From Bacteroidetes bacterium UBA1947 (lineage in GTDB: Bacteria; Bacteroidota; Bacteroidia; Chitinophagales; Chitinophagaceae), in assembly GCA_002336915.1 (NCBI GenBank), contig DDET01000018.1, positions 16,532-63,010 on the forward strand: DNA of 46,479 nucleotides, in the 5' to 3' direction. Shown here one piece after another: positions 24,346 through 33,394 of the stretch. The notes beneath the pieces were generated by a model. It was given only the letters and a program-made list of their open reading frames with translations. It searched no databases and was not told the origin of the DNA. Within the stretch, counting starts at the first letter, position 1, and every line of letters begins with the position of its first letter. The translations under genes were made by a program, and so were the position numbers.

Positions 24346-24762
24346 TTAGGTATTGTTATAGATATTGGCCAGCATGTAGCCAACTATCTTGTCTATAGGC
24401 AAGGTAAAGGTATTGGCAGAAATATCTTTCAGATCCGTCCAATATGTGCGCTCATTGGCTTCCGTATTCACTATCAGGGCGGGTTTTTGAGCTGAGACGA
24501 AGTAATATATACTTATCACCTGTGAATTATCGAATGCGGAAGGCTGGTAAAAATCGGTGGTATAAAAATGCTCTAATACCTCTATATCCAGGCCCAATTC
24601 TTCCTGCCACTCGCGTTTCAGGCAATCGATAGTGCCCTCGCCAAGCTGCAAGCCGCCACCGGGGAGCTTTATCACTTTATTGCCTCTTATCAGTTCCTCG
24701 TTTACCAGTATATTACCATTTTGTACCCAAATGCCATATACCCTTATATTGAATCCCTCCAT
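24346..24762 (-). CDS. NUDIX hydrolase
   Basis: This 138-residue protein has a complete Nudix box from Gly36 to Leu58 (GGLQLGE, then REWQEELGL), including the REUxEE core that binds the divalent metal. It is expected to hydrolyse a nucleoside diphosphate linked to another group, such as an oxidised nucleotide or a nucleotide sugar; the substrate is unknown. Its ATG overlaps the stop of the preceding lipoprotein gene (TGATG), so the two are translationally coupled, although no functional link between them is obvious. Confidence 0.88.
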   Translation of the reverse strand: MEGFNIRVYGIWVQNGNILVNEELIRGNKVIKLPGGGLQLGEGTIDCLKREWQEELGLDIEVLEHFYTTDFYQPSAFDNSQVISIYYFVSAQKPALIVNTEANERTYWTDLKDISANTFTLPIDKIVGYMLANIYNNT

Positions 24763-25535
24763 CAGTTAATATTTAATCCCACCGTCAGGCCTATCCATGG
24801 CTTGTTTTGATAGATCCAGTAGATGTGGTTCTTGTCCAGTAAATTATCTGTGCCCAGCGCTACGCCAAATGTAAGGTTTTGCAGGGCAGCGGTTATTGCC
24901 AAACCCTTCATAAATATCAGGCCTTCGTACTCGATATTAATGTTATTCAAGGTTACCCATTGGTTCATATCGGTAGCGCCCAGGCCCACTATAAGGCCTG
25001 CACTGAGGCCGAAGTGATTGACACTGCGGGTGTACACATCAAGTGGATTGCGCTCGTAATTAAGCTGGTATTTATCGGTACGGTAGCCAAGGTATAGCGC
25101 GCCGCTATAGTTCACATCGAGCTGGTTGGGGAAGCCCTTAATAGAGGGGCGGTATTTGAAAGGAATGGCCAGTACATCTACATCGAAAGAGGGATGGTAG
25201 AAGTTGCGGATGATCTCATCGCCCCCGGCAGATTTTATAGTACTGGTATATACTTCGGTTTGGCTGGTGTCGAAGGTGTAGTGGCCATCTCTTTTGCCAG
25301 TTATCGGTACGACCACAGCCGAATCGCCCTCGATACTGACGTAAGCGCGCTCGGCCCTGATGGCATAAATGCGGTAAATGCCGTCATTTAATTTGTATTT
25401 GGCTGTTTTGTTGAGTGCCGAGCATGAGCAAAGACAAATAACAACGAATAAGTAAAAGGTAATTTTTAGCAAGGCGCGGTGAATTTGTAATATGAATATA
25501 GGACATTCTGTATTTGTATACCGGCAGTATTGCAA
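24762..25535 (-). CDS. putative lipoprotein of unknown function
   Basis: The protein has up to 257 residues. A signal peptide with a lipobox-like LCSCS occurs at about 21-40. A TTG codon at 25472 would start MLKITFYLFVVICLCSC, a tidier lipoprotein signal than the ATG at 25535, so the true start is uncertain. The mature protein is beta-rich, and strands such as SGALYLGYRTDKYQLNYE and FGLSAGLIVGLGATDMN suggest a small barrel-like C-terminal half. I do not recognise a family. It is the first gene of a two-gene unit with the NUDIX hydrolase. Confidence 0.65.
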   Translation of the reverse strand: MQYCRYTNTECPIFILQIHRALLKITFYLFVVICLCSCSALNKTAKYKLNDGIYRIYAIRAERAYVSIEGDSAVVVPITGKRDGHYTFDTSQTEVYTSTIKSAGGDEIIRNFYHPSFDVDVLAIPFKYRPSIKGFPNQLDVNYSGALYLGYRTDKYQLNYERNPLDVYTRSVNHFGLSAGLIVGLGATDMNQWVTLNNINIEYEGLIFMKGLAITAALQNLTFGVALGTDNLLDKNHIYWIYQNKPWIGLTVGLNIN

Positions 25536-25575
25536 TCATTTCTTAATGATAAAATAGTATTTGCCTCATTCTTCT

Positions 25576-25583
25576 TATTTTTG
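25576..25583 (+). promoter_or_regulatory. -7 box of the fbp promoter
   Basis: TATTTTTG matches TAnnTTTG and lies 24 nt before the fbp ATG. The -33 element is not clear. Confidence 0.4.
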
Positions 25584-25607
25584 CATTAAATATCCAATAA
25601 ATTAATA

Positions 25608-26633
25608 ATGATATCCCCACGTAAGTTGATAACGCTGGATGAATTCACTATCCAGGAGACAAGGCAATTTCCACAGGCAACAGGTGAGCTGTCGGCACTG
25701 CTGCGCGATATAGGCCTGGCCTGTAAGATCATTAATAAGCAGGTGCTTAAAGCCGGGCTGGTAGATATACTGGGCAAACACGGTGCAACCAATGTGCAGG
25801 GCGAAGAGCAGATGAAGCTGGATGTATTTGCCAATGATACCCTGATAAGCATACTGAAGAATAGTGCAGACTGCGCGGGTGTGGCATCGGAAGAGAACGA
25901 TGACCATGTATGCTATGACGATGATTTCTCTGTCAACTCAAAATATGTGGTACTGTTCGACCCGCTGGACGGCTCATCGAACATTGATGTGAATGCACCC
26001 ATAGGTACTATATTTTCCATATACCGCCGTGTGACCGACCTGGGTAGTGTATGTACAGAAGTAGACTTTTTGCAGCCCGGCAGGCAACTAATGGCTGCGG
26101 GATACGTGATATACGGATCGAGCACGATGATGGTATATGCTACCAAGCTGAGCGTGAACGGCTTTACACTGGAGCCGTCGATAGGTGAATTTTGCTTGTC
26201 GCACCCGGATATAAAATGCCCTGAGAATGGTAAGATATACTCGATAAATCAGGGTAATACCTCGAAATTCGACGATGGAATGAAAGCCTACCTGGACTAC
26301 TGCATGGAAAGCAAAAAGGAGGAAGGACGCCCATACTCGCACCGCTATATTGGATCAATGGTGGCCGACCTGCACCGCACGCTGATAAAAGGCGGCATAT
26401 TTATGTATCCTGCAGATAAGAGCTCGCCTAAAGGCAAGCTGCGCCTGCAGTACGAGTGCAACCCGATGGCCTTTCTGGTAGAGGCAGCGGGGGGCATGGC
26501 CGATACCGGCTATGGCAGCGTATTGGATATAGTGCCTGCCGAACTGCACCAGCGTGTGCCTATATATATAGGGTCGAAAAACATGGTAAAGAAGGCACTG
26601 GAATATGTGGGGACCAAGGAAAGCGTAGCTTAA
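25608..26633 (+). CDS. fbp: class I fructose-1,6-bisphosphatase
   Basis: This 341-residue enzyme removes the 1-phosphate from fructose 1,6-bisphosphate in gluconeogenesis. It carries the metal-binding FDPLDGSSNIDVNAPIGT, the preceding EEND acidic cluster (ASEEND), and the substrate-binding YIGSMVADLHR and KLRLQYECNPM segments. The length and all catalytic segments are complete. It stands alone, in front of a strong terminator. The ATG is followed by a short extension typical of Bacteroidota class I enzymes. Confidence 0.95.
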   Translation: MISPRKLITLDEFTIQETRQFPQATGELSALLRDIGLACKIINKQVLKAGLVDILGKHGATNVQGEEQMKLDVFANDTLISILKNSADCAGVASEENDDHVCYDDDFSVNSKYVVLFDPLDGSSNIDVNAPIGTIFSIYRRVTDLGSVCTEVDFLQPGRQLMAAGYVIYGSSTMMVYATKLSVNGFTLEPSIGEFCLSHPDIKCPENGKIYSINQGNTSKFDDGMKAYLDYCMESKKEEGRPYSHRYIGSMVADLHRTLIKGGIFMYPADKSSPKGKLRLQYECNPMAFLVEAAGGMADTGYGSVLDIVPAELHQRVPIYIGSKNMVKKALEYVGTKESVA

Positions 26634-26650
26634 TAATATTTGAAGGAATG

Positions 26651-26686
26651 GGGCCCGGCAAAATTTATTTTTGCCGGGCCCTTGTT
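26651..26686 (+). terminator. Rho-independent terminator after fbp
   Basis: GGGCCCGGCAAAA (26651-26663) pairs with TTTTGCCGGGCCC (26669-26681), a 13-bp stem followed by a short T-rich tract. Confidence 0.85.
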
Positions 26687-26731
26687 TATTTGAAATAGTA
26701 TTTAAACATTTGTCTAAATATTTAATTGTAG

Positions 26732-26989
26732 GTGAATATACTTTTCAAAGCACTGAACGATGCAACGAGGCGGGAGATACTGGAACTTTTGAAGGAAAAA
26801 GACCTGACAGCCGGGGAAATAGCCGATCATTTTAATATAAGCAAGCCAAGCATCTCGCATCACCTGGACCTGCTGAAGCAGGCGGGACTGGTGGAGTCTT
26901 TGAAACAGGGGCAATTCATTACTTATTCGCTCAATACATCGGTAGTGGATGAGATATTGAAGTGGGTGATACAATTGAAATCGAGGTAG
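26732..26989 (+). CDS. ArsR-family repressor, SdpR-like
   Basis: This 85-residue winged-helix protein starts at a GTG. The body reads FKALNDATRREILELLKEKDLTAGEIADHF in two parts, then NISKPSISHHLDLLKQAGLVES, the recognition-helix pattern of the ArsR family. No Cys pair for metal sensing is present, which fits SdpR-like autorepressors. The next gene is an SdpI-like membrane protein 14 bp downstream, the same pairing as Bacillus SdpR/SdpI, where the membrane protein titrates the repressor. Operator sites are not obvious in the short upstream gap. Confidence 0.85.
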   Translation: MNILFKALNDATRREILELLKEKDLTAGEIADHFNISKPSISHHLDLLKQAGLVESLKQGQFITYSLNTSVVDEILKWVIQLKSR

Positions 26990-27003
26990 CTAAACAATGT
27001 TTT

Positions 27004-27699
27004 ATGAATAAGAAACCGCTGGCCAGACATTTGATCTTCATCGGCATCAGTATGTTGCCATTGTTATACCTGGCTATTATCTGGACACGCATACCGGCAG
27101 TAGTGCCTACACACTTTGGCGCGAATATGAAGCCGGACGATTACAGCAGCAGGCTCACCTTCTTTTTGGTGGAGGGCTTAGTATCGTTGATCTCAATTGG
27201 CACCTACTTCCTGTTGCTGAACCTGCACAGGATAGACCCAAAGAGGGCAGGGAAACCTTTATCGCCGGTGTTTAGCAAGATCGCCTCGGGCCTTGTGTTG
27301 TTTATGACAGCCATAGGTTTCGTCACCATACGGATGAGCCTGGGTGATAACATTGATGCAGGGAAGTTGATGTTCCCGCTTATGGGTTTATTGTTCGCAT
27401 TCCTGGGCAACCTGATGCACAATGTTAAACCTAACTACTTTGTAGGCTTGCGTTTACCATGGACCTTACACAGCGATTATAACTGGAGAAAAACACACCA
27501 GCTAACAGGCAAATTATGGTTTGCAGGCGGGCTAGTTGTTGCGTTACTATCCTTCTTCCTCCCGATGGAGACGAGCGCTGTTGTGATGATGATCATAATG
27601 AGCATTCTTGTGGTGATTCCCATAGGCTACTCCTTCACTTTATACAGGAAGGAGCAAAAAGATCCTTCGATAGCTAATGAAGAAGTAGAAAACCAATAA
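27004..27699 (+). CDS. SdpI-family membrane protein with DUF1648 domain
   Basis: The protein has 231 residues from the ATG at 27004; an in-frame GTG at 26962 would overlap the repressor gene. It has five or so membrane helices: an N-terminal DUF1648 part (RIPAVVPTHFGANMKPDDYSS) followed by the SdpI domain with NLMHNVKPNYFVGLRLPWTL. In Bacillus SdpI gives immunity to the SdpC toxin and also relays its presence to SdpR. No SdpC-like toxin gene is visible here, so it may protect against outside toxins or do something else. It is co-transcribed with the repressor. Confidence 0.85.
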   Translation: MNKKPLARHLIFIGISMLPLLYLAIIWTRIPAVVPTHFGANMKPDDYSSRLTFFLVEGLVSLISIGTYFLLLNLHRIDPKRAGKPLSPVFSKIASGLVLFMTAIGFVTIRMSLGDNIDAGKLMFPLMGLLFAFLGNLMHNVKPNYFVGLRLPWTLHSDYNWRKTHQLTGKLWFAGGLVVALLSFFLPMETSAVVMMIIMSILVVIPIGYSFTLYRKEQKDPSIANEEVENQ

Positions 27700-27724
27700 A
27701 TATTTATAAGTTTAGCCTGCAATT

Positions 27725-29164
27725 ATGAAAAAGTACCTTCTTGTAATATTGATCTGTTCTTTGTGTGCTGCAAATGCAGGCGCGCAGAATAATTTTGCCG
27801 GCAACTGGCTGGGGAAATTAAATGTAGGCAGAGAGCTAAGGATAGTATTTCATGTGAAGGATACACTGGACGGCAAACTGAAGGCCACTATGGACAGCCC
27901 TGACCAGAGTGCAAAGGATGTGCCCTGTACCAGCGCAACAGCAGTGGGCGACAGCCTGATGATAGCGATGGAGAATATCCATGGCTTGTTTGCAGGTAAG
28001 CTGGTTGATCCTGTTACACTATCGGGTATGTGGTCGCAATCCGGGCACTCGCTGCCAATGGAACTGAAGAAAGTGGACGAAACGCCCGATGTGTTGCCCG
28101 TGCCAAGATCCGAAAGGCCGCAAAACCCAAAGCCACCCTTTAACTATAAGAGCGAAGATGTTATCTACTTTAATAAAGACAGGAGCATACAATACGGAGC
28201 TACGATAACCACGCCAAATGGTAAGGGCCCTTTTCCTGCTATATTGATGCTGACAGGATCGGGACAGCAGAACAGGGACGAGGAGATAATGGGGCATAAA
28301 CCCTTCGCAGTGATAGCTGATTACCTCACCAATGCCGGTTATATAGTAATGCGCGTGGATGACCGGGGCATGGGTAAAACAACCGGCAGCCTGGACAGTG
28401 CTACCTCTATGGATTTTGCGAAAGATGCGATGGTGAGCTTCGACTACCTGCAGAAAGTACCTGAAGTGAACAGGAAACGCATGGGGCTGATGGGACATAG
28501 TGAAGGTGGCTGCATAGCACAAATAATAGCTGCAGAAAGAAACGATGTAGACTTCGTGGTATTCCTGGCTGCGCCGGGTGTACGATCGAGCATATTGATG
28601 GAAGAACAGAATTCGGCCTACATGGCGAGCCTTGGAATACCGCAGCCTGCAATAGATAAATACAAGATGCTTTACAGCAATATTGTACGTGACATTATCT
28701 ATAGTAAAGACAGTGCAATAGCACATAAGGCGCTGGCACAACATATAAACGACTGGGTGAAGCAAACGGATACAGCATCGGTTGTGGCCACAACCGGTAT
28801 ACACGATGAAGAGAGTAAAGAAGAATTTATTGATGCCGCTGTAGGTACTTATGCTAACAAGTGGTACCGGTATTTCTTGTCTTACGACCCGAAGCCTAAC
28901 CTTGTGCGTATGAACTGTAAAGTATTGGCGCTAAATGGCGACAGGGATATACAAGTAGTATCACGGCCCAATCTTGCAGGCCTGCGCATAGGCCTGAGCC
29001 AGGGCAAAAGCAAAGTAGTGGTGACAAAAGAATTGAAGGGCCTTAATCACCTGTTCCAGACCTGTACAAAATGTACGGTGGAGGAGTATGGAGAACTGGA
29101 AGAAACTTTTTCACCAATGGCATTAGCCTTTATAGTGGGCTGGCTGGATACTGCAGTGAAGTAA
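27725..29164 (+). CDS. secreted alpha/beta hydrolase
   Basis: This 479-residue protein has a signal peptide (KYLLVILICSLCAANAGAQ), a small N-terminal beta domain (about 22-120) of the kind found before Bacteroidota esterase-like hydrolases, and an alpha/beta hydrolase domain with GHSEGG (nucleophile Ser). The likely acid Asp lies in ALNGDRDIQV, and the His in LKGLNHLFQ. It is probably periplasmic. Esterase, acyl-transfer or peptidase activity is possible; the substrate is unknown. It follows the SdpI-like gene by 25 bp and may be read from the same transcript. It ends 1 bp before the convergent HEAT-like gene. Confidence 0.85.
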   Translation: MKKYLLVILICSLCAANAGAQNNFAGNWLGKLNVGRELRIVFHVKDTLDGKLKATMDSPDQSAKDVPCTSATAVGDSLMIAMENIHGLFAGKLVDPVTLSGMWSQSGHSLPMELKKVDETPDVLPVPRSERPQNPKPPFNYKSEDVIYFNKDRSIQYGATITTPNGKGPFPAILMLTGSGQQNRDEEIMGHKPFAVIADYLTNAGYIVMRVDDRGMGKTTGSLDSATSMDFAKDAMVSFDYLQKVPEVNRKRMGLMGHSEGGCIAQIIAAERNDVDFVVFLAAPGVRSSILMEEQNSAYMASLGIPQPAIDKYKMLYSNIVRDIIYSKDSAIAHKALAQHINDWVKQTDTASVVATTGIHDEESKEEFIDAAVGTYANKWYRYFLSYDPKPNLVRMNCKVLALNGDRDIQVVSRPNLAGLRIGLSQGKSKVVVTKELKGLNHLFQTCTKCTVEEYGELEETFSPMALAFIVGWLDTAVK

Positions 29165-29165
29165 G

Positions 29166-29675
29166 CTAGAATAGCTTTAGGTTTTTTGCCCTTGCTTTAA
29201 AGCCTGCGCTGGCCTCGTGCTCCAGTACGTCATTTACGATAGCTTTTAGTTCCTGTTTTATATCGGGGTATATTTTTGCGAGATTTGCAAGGATCGTCAT
29301 GGAGAAAACACGTACGCCGATGGTTTCTTTGGGATCGCCTAACAATTCGAAACACGTGTTCATTACAAGACCATGGAGTTCTTCGGGTATAGATATGAAC
29401 TGCAATATGCGGGCGACGTTTCTTTTTACCGCTACGTGAACCCCGGGCGCGTTCATCTTGTTTACTATGGCTGTGAGATGTGGCTCTATCAGCTTAGGAT
29501 GTTTTTCTGCAAGCAGGCTGATCATCCATGCGCTGCGCTGCACCACGCGGTACTCGTCGTTGAGAAATAGCTGTAGTAATTCGTTAAATCGTTTTTTATC
29601 GCTGCCAACCCAGGCCACTATCTTAGTGGTTTGTGCTTTGGAATGTTCTTTTAGTATTTCATCACGCAAGTCCAT
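29166..29675 (-). CDS. HEAT-repeat-like cytosolic protein
   Basis: This 169-residue all-helical protein consists of paired helices: FLNDEYRVVQRSAWMISLLAEKHPKLI in two parts, then AVKRNVARILQFISIPEELH, and MTILANLAKIYPDIKQELK. These look like HEAT or armadillo-type repeats, which bind proteins or, in the AlkD family, DNA. No catalytic motif is visible and there is no signal peptide. Its function is unknown. It ends next to the convergent hydrolase gene with no terminator between them. Confidence 0.7.
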   Translation of the reverse strand: MDLRDEILKEHSKAQTTKIVAWVGSDKKRFNELLQLFLNDEYRVVQRSAWMISLLAEKHPKLIEPHLTAIVNKMNAPGVHVAVKRNVARILQFISIPEELHGLVMNTCFELLGDPKETIGVRVFSMTILANLAKIYPDIKQELKAIVNDVLEHEASAGFKARAKNLKLF

Positions 29676-29771
29676 ATAACAGCATTACATTTTGAAAGAT
29701 AAAAAATATCAGGAAATGGAGCGGAACTAATGAATCGTGGTTTACATTCGCAGTCTTTAGGAGAAACATAT

Positions 29772-32012
29772 ATGCAGGAATTTAATCAAAGTGTAGCCAG
29801 TAAGCTGAATTTAAGGACGCAGGATGTAACAGCTGTGTTGCAGCTACTGGATGAGGGTGCAACCATACCATTTATAGCACGTTATCGCAAGGATAAAACA
29901 GGAGCGCTGGATGAAGTACAGATACAGAACATACAGGATGAAGCGAAGTTCCAGAAAGAATTTTCGGAGCGCAAGGCATTTATAGAGAAGACGATTAGCG
30001 AGCAGGGTAAAATGACGGAAGCCTTGCAGGAAAAGATAAATGCTGCTACCACTCTTGCTGCACTGGAGGATATATACCTGCCTTACAAACCGAAACGTAA
30101 GACAAAAGCACAGACCGCAAGGGAAAATGGTTTGGAGCCACTGGCATTATTGATACTGGAGCAGGGGAATATTGTATTGGCTACTGAAGCAGCGGCGTAT
30201 GTAACCGAGAATGTAAAATCGGCTGATGATGCGTTGCAGGGGGCAAGGGATATCATTGCCGAGATGGTGAATGAAGATGCGGAAGTGCGTGCTAAGATGC
30301 GCCGCTTGTTTGAGACTACTGCGACCATGCAGAGTAAGGTGTTGTCGGACAAGGAAACGGAGGGTGTCAAATATAAAGACTACTACGATTTTTCAGAACC
30401 TATATCGAAGATACCCTCGCATAGGATACTGGCTATTATGCGGGGCTTTATGGAAGGTGTGCTGCGTATGGTGATAGCACCTGTGGAGGAAGATGCGCTG
30501 GCCATCATTGACAATCAATATGTAAAAGCGCATAACGAAGCTGCGGAGCAGGTTAGGAAGGCCGGTAAAGATGCGTACAGGAGATTGTTGCAGCCAAGCC
30601 TTGAAAGCGAATTCAGGATGGCGCTGAAGAATAAGGGCGATGAAGAGGCGATCAATGTGTTTGCTGAGAATTTGAGGCAGTTATTGTTGAGCTCACCATT
30701 GGGGAGTAAGAAGATACTGGCTATTGATCCCGGTTACAGGACGGGTTGCAAGGTGGTATGCCTTGATGAAAAGGGAGAACTGAAGAAGACCGACCTGATA
30801 TACATACATGAACCCGGAAGGCTGATAGACTCTGAACATAAGATACGCAGCCTGGTGAAGCAATATGGTACAGAGTGTTTTGCAATAGGTGATGGAACCG
30901 CAGGACGGGAGACGGAACAGTTCATTAAGAAGCTGGACCTGAAGCTGCCGATATTTTTGGTGAATGAGGACGGAGCATCTATATATTCGGCATCGGAGAT
31001 AGCCAGGGAAGAATTCCCGGATGAAGACCTGACCATACGCGGTGCGGTGAGCATCGGTCGCAGGTTGATGGACCCGTTGGCAGAGCTGGTGAAGATAGAT
31101 CCCAAGAGCATAGGGGTAGGACAGTACCAACATGATGTGAACCAGGTGCGACTGAAAGAGCGCCTCGACCAGACAGTGGTGAGCTGTGTAAATAATGTGG
31201 GTGTGAACCTGAATACGGCGAGTAAACATTTGCTGAGCTATGTGAGTGGTATTGGTCCATCGATAGCAGATAATATAGTGAAGTATCGCAGCGAGATAGG
31301 CCGCTTTGAGAACAGGAAGCAACTGGCTAAGGTGCCGAGGCTTGGGAATAAGGCTTTTGAACAATGTGCGGGCTTTTTGAGGATAAAGGATGGTGAGAAC
31401 CCGCTCGATGCCAGCGCGGTGCACCCTGAAGCATATGATGTGGTAAAGCAAATGGCTAAAGACATTGGTGCAGATGTGAAAGCGCTGATAGGCAACCAGG
31501 AACTGCTCAAACAGATAGACCCTAAAAAGTACATCACAGATACAATAGGGGAGCACACGGTAAAAGATATTGTGAATGAGTTGAAGAAGCCGGGCCTTGA
31601 TCCGCGTAGTGAAGTGCAGCAGTTTGAGTTTGCCAATATTTATAGCTTAGATGATGTGCATGTGGGCATGATAGTGCCGGGTGTGGTTACGAATATTACC
31701 CGCTTTGGTGCCTTTGTGGATATAGGTGTGAAGCAGGACGGGCTGGTGCACGTGTCGGAGATATCGCATACTTATATTACGGACCCTAATGAGGCACTGA
31801 AACTAAACCAGCATGTAACAGTAAAAGTGCTGGAAGTGGATGCACACCGCAAGCGTATCGCTCTTTCTATTAAGCAGACGCAGGAAGCGCCTGCAAGGAA
31901 GGAAAGGCCACAGCAATATCAAAAAAGAGAACAGCCCAAAGCCGCAGAGCCGCAGAAAGAAGTGAGCATTGATGACGCGCTAAGCTTGCTGAAGAAGAAA
32001 TTTGGAAAATAA
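29772..32012 (+). CDS. tex: Tex-family RNA-binding transcription accessory protein
   Basis: This protein has 746 residues from the ATG at 29772, the usual Tex start (QEFNQSVASKLNLRTQDV); an upstream in-frame ATG at 29730 adds 14 unconserved residues. The order is N-terminal Tex helices, the YqgF-like fold starting at KKILAIDPGYRTGCKV, a helix-hairpin-helix part (SGIGPSIADNIVKYR), and an S1 RNA-binding domain near the end (GMIVPGVVTNITRFGAFVDI). Tex proteins act on transcription and RNA in the cytoplasm. Full length for the family, with a basic/Gln-rich tail. It ends at a bidirectional terminator. Confidence 0.94.
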   Translation: MQEFNQSVASKLNLRTQDVTAVLQLLDEGATIPFIARYRKDKTGALDEVQIQNIQDEAKFQKEFSERKAFIEKTISEQGKMTEALQEKINAATTLAALEDIYLPYKPKRKTKAQTARENGLEPLALLILEQGNIVLATEAAAYVTENVKSADDALQGARDIIAEMVNEDAEVRAKMRRLFETTATMQSKVLSDKETEGVKYKDYYDFSEPISKIPSHRILAIMRGFMEGVLRMVIAPVEEDALAIIDNQYVKAHNEAAEQVRKAGKDAYRRLLQPSLESEFRMALKNKGDEEAINVFAENLRQLLLSSPLGSKKILAIDPGYRTGCKVVCLDEKGELKKTDLIYIHEPGRLIDSEHKIRSLVKQYGTECFAIGDGTAGRETEQFIKKLDLKLPIFLVNEDGASIYSASEIAREEFPDEDLTIRGAVSIGRRLMDPLAELVKIDPKSIGVGQYQHDVNQVRLKERLDQTVVSCVNNVGVNLNTASKHLLSYVSGIGPSIADNIVKYRSEIGRFENRKQLAKVPRLGNKAFEQCAGFLRIKDGENPLDASAVHPEAYDVVKQMAKDIGADVKALIGNQELLKQIDPKKYITDTIGEHTVKDIVNELKKPGLDPRSEVQQFEFANIYSLDDVHVGMIVPGVVTNITRFGAFVDIGVKQDGLVHVSEISHTYITDPNEALKLNQHVTVKVLEVDAHRKRIALSIKQTQEAPARKERPQQYQKREQPKAAEPQKEVSIDDALSLLKKKFGK

Positions 32013-32032
32013 AAAAGCACCGCCTAACCAAA

Positions 32033-32066
32033 AAGAAAGCCCCGGCCATATAGCCGGGGCTTTCTT
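32033..32066. terminator. bidirectional terminator between tex and hemL
   Basis: AAGAAAGCCCCGGC (32033-32046) and GCCGGGGCTTTCTT (32053-32066) form a perfect 14-bp stem with a 6-nt loop. It serves tex and the long hem operon coming from the other side. Confidence 0.9.
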
Positions 32067-32084
32067 CTTTAAGTTCTGATGGAA

Positions 32085-33380
32085 CTATAATATTTCTTTC
32101 AACGATTCCTCAGCTGCACTAATTGTCTTATCCAGATCTGCAGTGCTCAGTGCATTACACAGGAACCATGTCTCGAATGCTGATGGTGCCAGGTATATGC
32201 CCCTGTTGAGCATGGCATGGAAGAACTTATTGAATAATGCATTATTCGCCGAGCCTGCCGATGCGAAATCTGTAACAGGTTTGTCGCTAAAGTGAACGCT
32301 GATCATCGAACCGAGCTGGTTGATGACAAAAGGTGTATTTGCAGCTTTCAGCACTTTATCCAAGCCGTTTTTCAGGTATTCTGTTTTTTTGTCGAGTTCA
32401 GTGTAGATAGAGGGGTTCTTCTTTAACTCCGTCAGCATGGTGTACCCCGCTATCATGGCTATAGGGTTGCCGCTCAGGGTGCCTGCCTGGTATACGTTGC
32501 CCAATGGGGCTATGTACTGCATGATCTCTCTTTTGCCGCCAAATGCACCAACGGGCATACCTCCGCCTATTACTTTGCCGTATGTAACGAGATCAGCATT
32601 AATGCCCAGCCGCTCCTGTGCGCCACCTGCGGCAAGCCGGAAACCGGTCATTACTTCATCAAAGATGAATACTATGCCTTCTTTATCGCAGATAGCCCTC
32701 AAGCCTTCAAGGAAACCGGGTTGGGGTAGTATGCAGCCCATATTGCCCGCTACAGGCTCGATGATGATCGCTGCTATCTCGCCTTTGTTTTCGGCTACTA
32801 ATTTATTCACCGCTTCCAGGTCGTTGTAAGCTGCGGTAAGCGTGTCGCCGGATACACCTGCGGGTACCCCCGGTACTGTTTGTATATTAAATGTAGCTAC
32901 GCCGCTGCCTGCCTTAACAAGGAAAGCATCTGCATGACCATGATAGCAGCCTTCGAACTTGATGAATTTATTACGGCCTGTATAGCCACGTGCTAAACGT
33001 ACAGCACTCATGCAGGCTTCCGTGCCGCTGTTCACCATGCGGACAAGGTCTACATTCGGTGCCATGCTTTTTATCAGCTCGGCCATTTCAATTTCCAATT
33101 CGGTGGGCGCACCGAATGAAGTGGAGCCTAATACTTTTTCACGTATCGCATTTACTACGGGCTCATAAGCATGGCCTAATATCATCGGGCCCCATGAGTT
33201 GATGTAGTCTATATATTGCTTGCCATCGGCATCATACATGTATGCACCTTTAGCGCGTTCCATGAAGATAGGAGTTCCGCCCACGCCCTTAAATGCACGC
33301 ACGGGGGAGTTCACACCGCCGGGTATGGACTGTTGCGCCCTTTCAAATAATTCTTTGCTTTTGGTAGTAGTACTGGTCAT
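32085..33380 (-). CDS. hemL: glutamate-1-semialdehyde 2,1-aminomutase
   Basis: This 431-residue PLP enzyme converts glutamate-1-semialdehyde to 5-aminolevulinate. It shows the PLP Lys269 in VTYGKVIGGGMPVGAFGG, the Asp241 in IFDEVMTGFR, and NSGTEACMSAVRLARG. Length and motifs are complete. It is the last gene of the minus-strand hem operon, 14 bp after hemB, and ends at a strong terminator. It acts directly after HemA, which is at the opposite end of the operon. Other class III aminotransferases are excluded by the aminomutase signature. Confidence 0.96.
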   Translation of the reverse strand: MTSTTTKSKELFERAQQSIPGGVNSPVRAFKGVGGTPIFMERAKGAYMYDADGKQYIDYINSWGPMILGHAYEPVVNAIREKVLGSTSFGAPTELEIEMAELIKSMAPNVDLVRMVNSGTEACMSAVRLARGYTGRNKFIKFEGCYHGHADAFLVKAGSGVATFNIQTVPGVPAGVSGDTLTAAYNDLEAVNKLVAENKGEIAAIIIEPVAGNMGCILPQPGFLEGLRAICDKEGIVFIFDEVMTGFRLAAGGAQERLGINADLVTYGKVIGGGMPVGAFGGKREIMQYIAPLGNVYQAGTLSGNPIAMIAGYTMLTELKKNPSIYTELDKKTEYLKNGLDKVLKAANTPFVINQLGSMISVHFSDKPVTDFASAGSANNALFNKFFHAMLNRGIYLAPSAFETWFLCNALSTADLDKTISAAEESLKEIL

Positions 33381-33394
33381 CTAAAAATATTTTT

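Noticed and set aside
28019..28804. Minus-strand ORF opposite the alpha/beta hydrolase
   Set aside because: Shadow of a gene with clear catalytic motifs on the plus strand.
30693..31556. Minus-strand ORF (287 codons) opposite tex
   Set aside because: Entirely within tex, and the product is Tyr/His/Leu-rich with no recognisable motif.
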